Origin: Formosa sediminum
GTDB lineage: Bacteria > Bacteroidota > Bacteroidia > Flavobacteriales > Flavobacteriaceae
Direction of reading: 5' to 3'
DNA length: 64,000 nucleotides
Assembly: GCF_007197735.1 (NCBI RefSeq)
Contig: NZ_CP041637.1
Location: 2,389,001-2,453,000, forward strand
How positions within the stretch are numbered: position 1 is the stretch's first letter; each line of letters starts with the position of its first letter. Positions 63,034-64,000 of the stretch are shown one piece after another. The position numbers were made by a program, and so were the translations under genes. The notes under the pieces are model-generated. The model was not told where the DNA came from, searched no databases, and saw only the letters and a program-made list of their open reading frames with translations.

Positions 63034-64000
63034 ATGAACACTAAAAAAATACTTTGGATTTGCTTGGCTATTCTTGGCTTGGGTATATTAATTACAGTTC
63101 TGATCTTTTCAACAGAACCGGAAGCCGAACAAGAAGGTGCGAGCTTAGAAACAGCCATTTTAGTAGATGTAGAAGTTGTTAAAAAGGGCACTTTTCATCC
63201 TACAATTGTGGCTACAGGTACTGTGCAAGCGGTAGAAGATGTTAATTTAAGTTCGTTAGTTTCAGGTCAAGTTATTCAACGTGATGCTCGATTTACACCT
63301 GGAGGCTTTGTGAAAAAAAACGAAGTATTATTACAAATAGATCCTTCAGATTATCGTAATACACTCGCCCTGCGCAAAAGCGAACTGATGCAAATACAAA
63401 CCACCTTACATACCGAAATGGGGCGGCAACAAATAGCAGAACAGGATTTACAGTTTATTGCTGAAGATTCTTTGTTTGGCGACCAGCCTTTATCTGAAGA
63501 AGAACGCCAATTGATTCTTAGAAAACCACAATTAGATGCTGTAGAAGCAAATATTTCAGCAGCTCAAGCGTCCGTAAATCAGGCGCAATTAAACCTTGAG
63601 CGCACCACTATTCGAGCCCCTTTCGATGCTCATATTTTAAGTCAAAATGTAACTACCGGATCCTTAGTAGCACAAGGCGATGTATTAGGTCGGTTGGTAG
63701 GAATAGACCATTATTGGGTTATGGCCACAGTGCCAGTATCTCAATTAAAATGGTTGCGTTTTCCTAGTGATAAAAATGAAGTCGGTGCTTTAGTTAAAAT
63801 TGAACACGCTTCTGCTTGGGCACAAGGTGCCTATCGTGAAGGTTATTTAGATACACAAATAGGTGCGTTAGAAGGCCAAACCCGATTAGCCAGAGTGTTG
63901 GTAAAAGTAAAAGATCCTTTAGCGTTAACTCCAGAGTTAAAAGGTAAGCCTCAATTAATGCTTGGCACTTTTGTAGATGTTAGTATTAAAGCAAATCCTG
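63034..64000 (+). CDS. RND efflux periplasmic adaptor subunit, 3' truncated by window edge
   Basis: The ATG at 63034 opens a frame that continues to the last base (322 codons visible). The N-terminal helix ILWICLAILGLGILITVLIF anchors the protein in the inner membrane. The lipoyl-like halves are GTVQAVEDVNLSSLVSGQVI and LERTTIRAPFDAHILS. A helical hairpin rich in Gln/Glu lies between them and a beta-barrel part follows (DHYWVMATVPVSQLKWL). It links the outer-membrane factor upstream to an RND pump expected downstream. The frame has no stop in the window. Confidence 0.92.
   Translation, partial: MNTKKILWICLAILGLGILITVLIFSTEPEAEQEGASLETAILVDVEVVKKGTFHPTIVATGTVQAVEDVNLSSLVSGQVIQRDARFTPGGFVKKNEVLLQIDPSDYRNTLALRKSELMQIQTTLHTEMGRQQIAEQDLQFIAEDSLFGDQPLSEEERQLILRKPQLDAVEANISAAQASVNQAQLNLERTTIRAPFDAHILSQNVTTGSLVAQGDVLGRLVGIDHYWVMATVPVSQLKWLRFPSDKNEVGALVKIEHASAWAQGAYREGYLDTQIGALEGQTRLARVLVKVKDPLALTPELKGKPQLMLGTFVDVSIKANP

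Noticed and set aside
61619-64000. Possible horizontally acquired efflux island
   Set aside because: Somewhat different base composition and a gene remnant upstream are suggestive, but no integrase, tRNA or direct repeats are visible in the window.

Overview
The window reads as a chromosomal segment of an AT-rich member of the Flavobacteriaceae (Bacteroidota), probably marine. Several things point there: promoter elements of the TAnnTTTG type, a fused CcoN/CcoO cbb3 oxidase subunit, a fused E1 alpha/beta 2-oxoacid dehydrogenase, 2TM-domain histidine kinase/LytTR signalling, DUF4331 and DUF4421 proteins, and a LETM1-related biofilm protein. This is recognition from sequence alone; no database was searched. 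I found no tRNA, rRNA, CRISPR array, insertion sequence, integrase or prophage gene. Coding density is high, and only two gaps exceed 300 bases (8159-8669 and 10733-11133).

Layout. 1-3073: a truncated TPR-like protein, then a LytS-type histidine kinase fused to a 2TM domain, a separate 2TM protein and a LytTR response regulator. 3090-4274: LETM1-like protein. 4427-7028: two DUF4331 proteins and a TPR lipoprotein, with a hairpin before the third gene. 7150-8158: two unknown membrane or exported proteins. 8670-10732: RskA-type anti-sigma factor, ECF sigma factor and a YceI lipoprotein. 11134-19706: a complete cbb3 oxidase and assembly cluster on the minus strand (ccoI; then ccoS, ccoNO, ccoQ, ccoP, ccoG, ccoH and a SafE/UreH-like membrane protein). 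It is headed by a divergent CRP/FNR-family regulator (19802-20479). 20613-23315: a VWA protein and a ChlI/MoxR-like AAA+ ATPase. 23368-26367: M1 and M28 peptidases. 26390-30509: trehalose synthesis (OtsA-OtsB fusion) divergent from a GH15 hydrolase.

30605-38955 is a fatty-acid catabolism block. It contains an acyl-CoA ligase and then a marR-fadN-fadA-fadE operon with a four-helix-bundle (23S-IVP type) gene inserted between fadN and fadA. 39172-44874: CarboxypepD_reg protein, DEAD-box helicase with a structured leader, RdgB, HPF, DUF4421 protein and RlmH. 44924-54022: E1 alpha/beta dehydrogenase, an M1-like protein lacking the zinc motif, a LOG-family protein and UvrA. 54222-58124: DUF937 protein, a conserved unknown, gamma-glutamyltransferase and an AcpH-like protein. 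58199-64000: GlmM, LpxL-like acyltransferase, rhomboid protease and the start of an RND efflux operon (outer-membrane factor, then an adaptor cut by the window edge).

The strongest regulatory observation concerns two near-identical ATGAY-N4-GTCA sites. One lies before ccoS and one between ccoI and the FNR-like gene. Each is about 42 bases upstream of a likely transcription start, which suggests the FNR-like protein activates the oxidase genes. Other sites worth checking are an 18-bp perfect palindrome over the marR promoter, the helicase leader, the probably inactive M1-like protein and a promoterless 50-codon gene remnant at 61408-61560. Nothing here is clearly a new defence or mobile system; most genes belong to known families.
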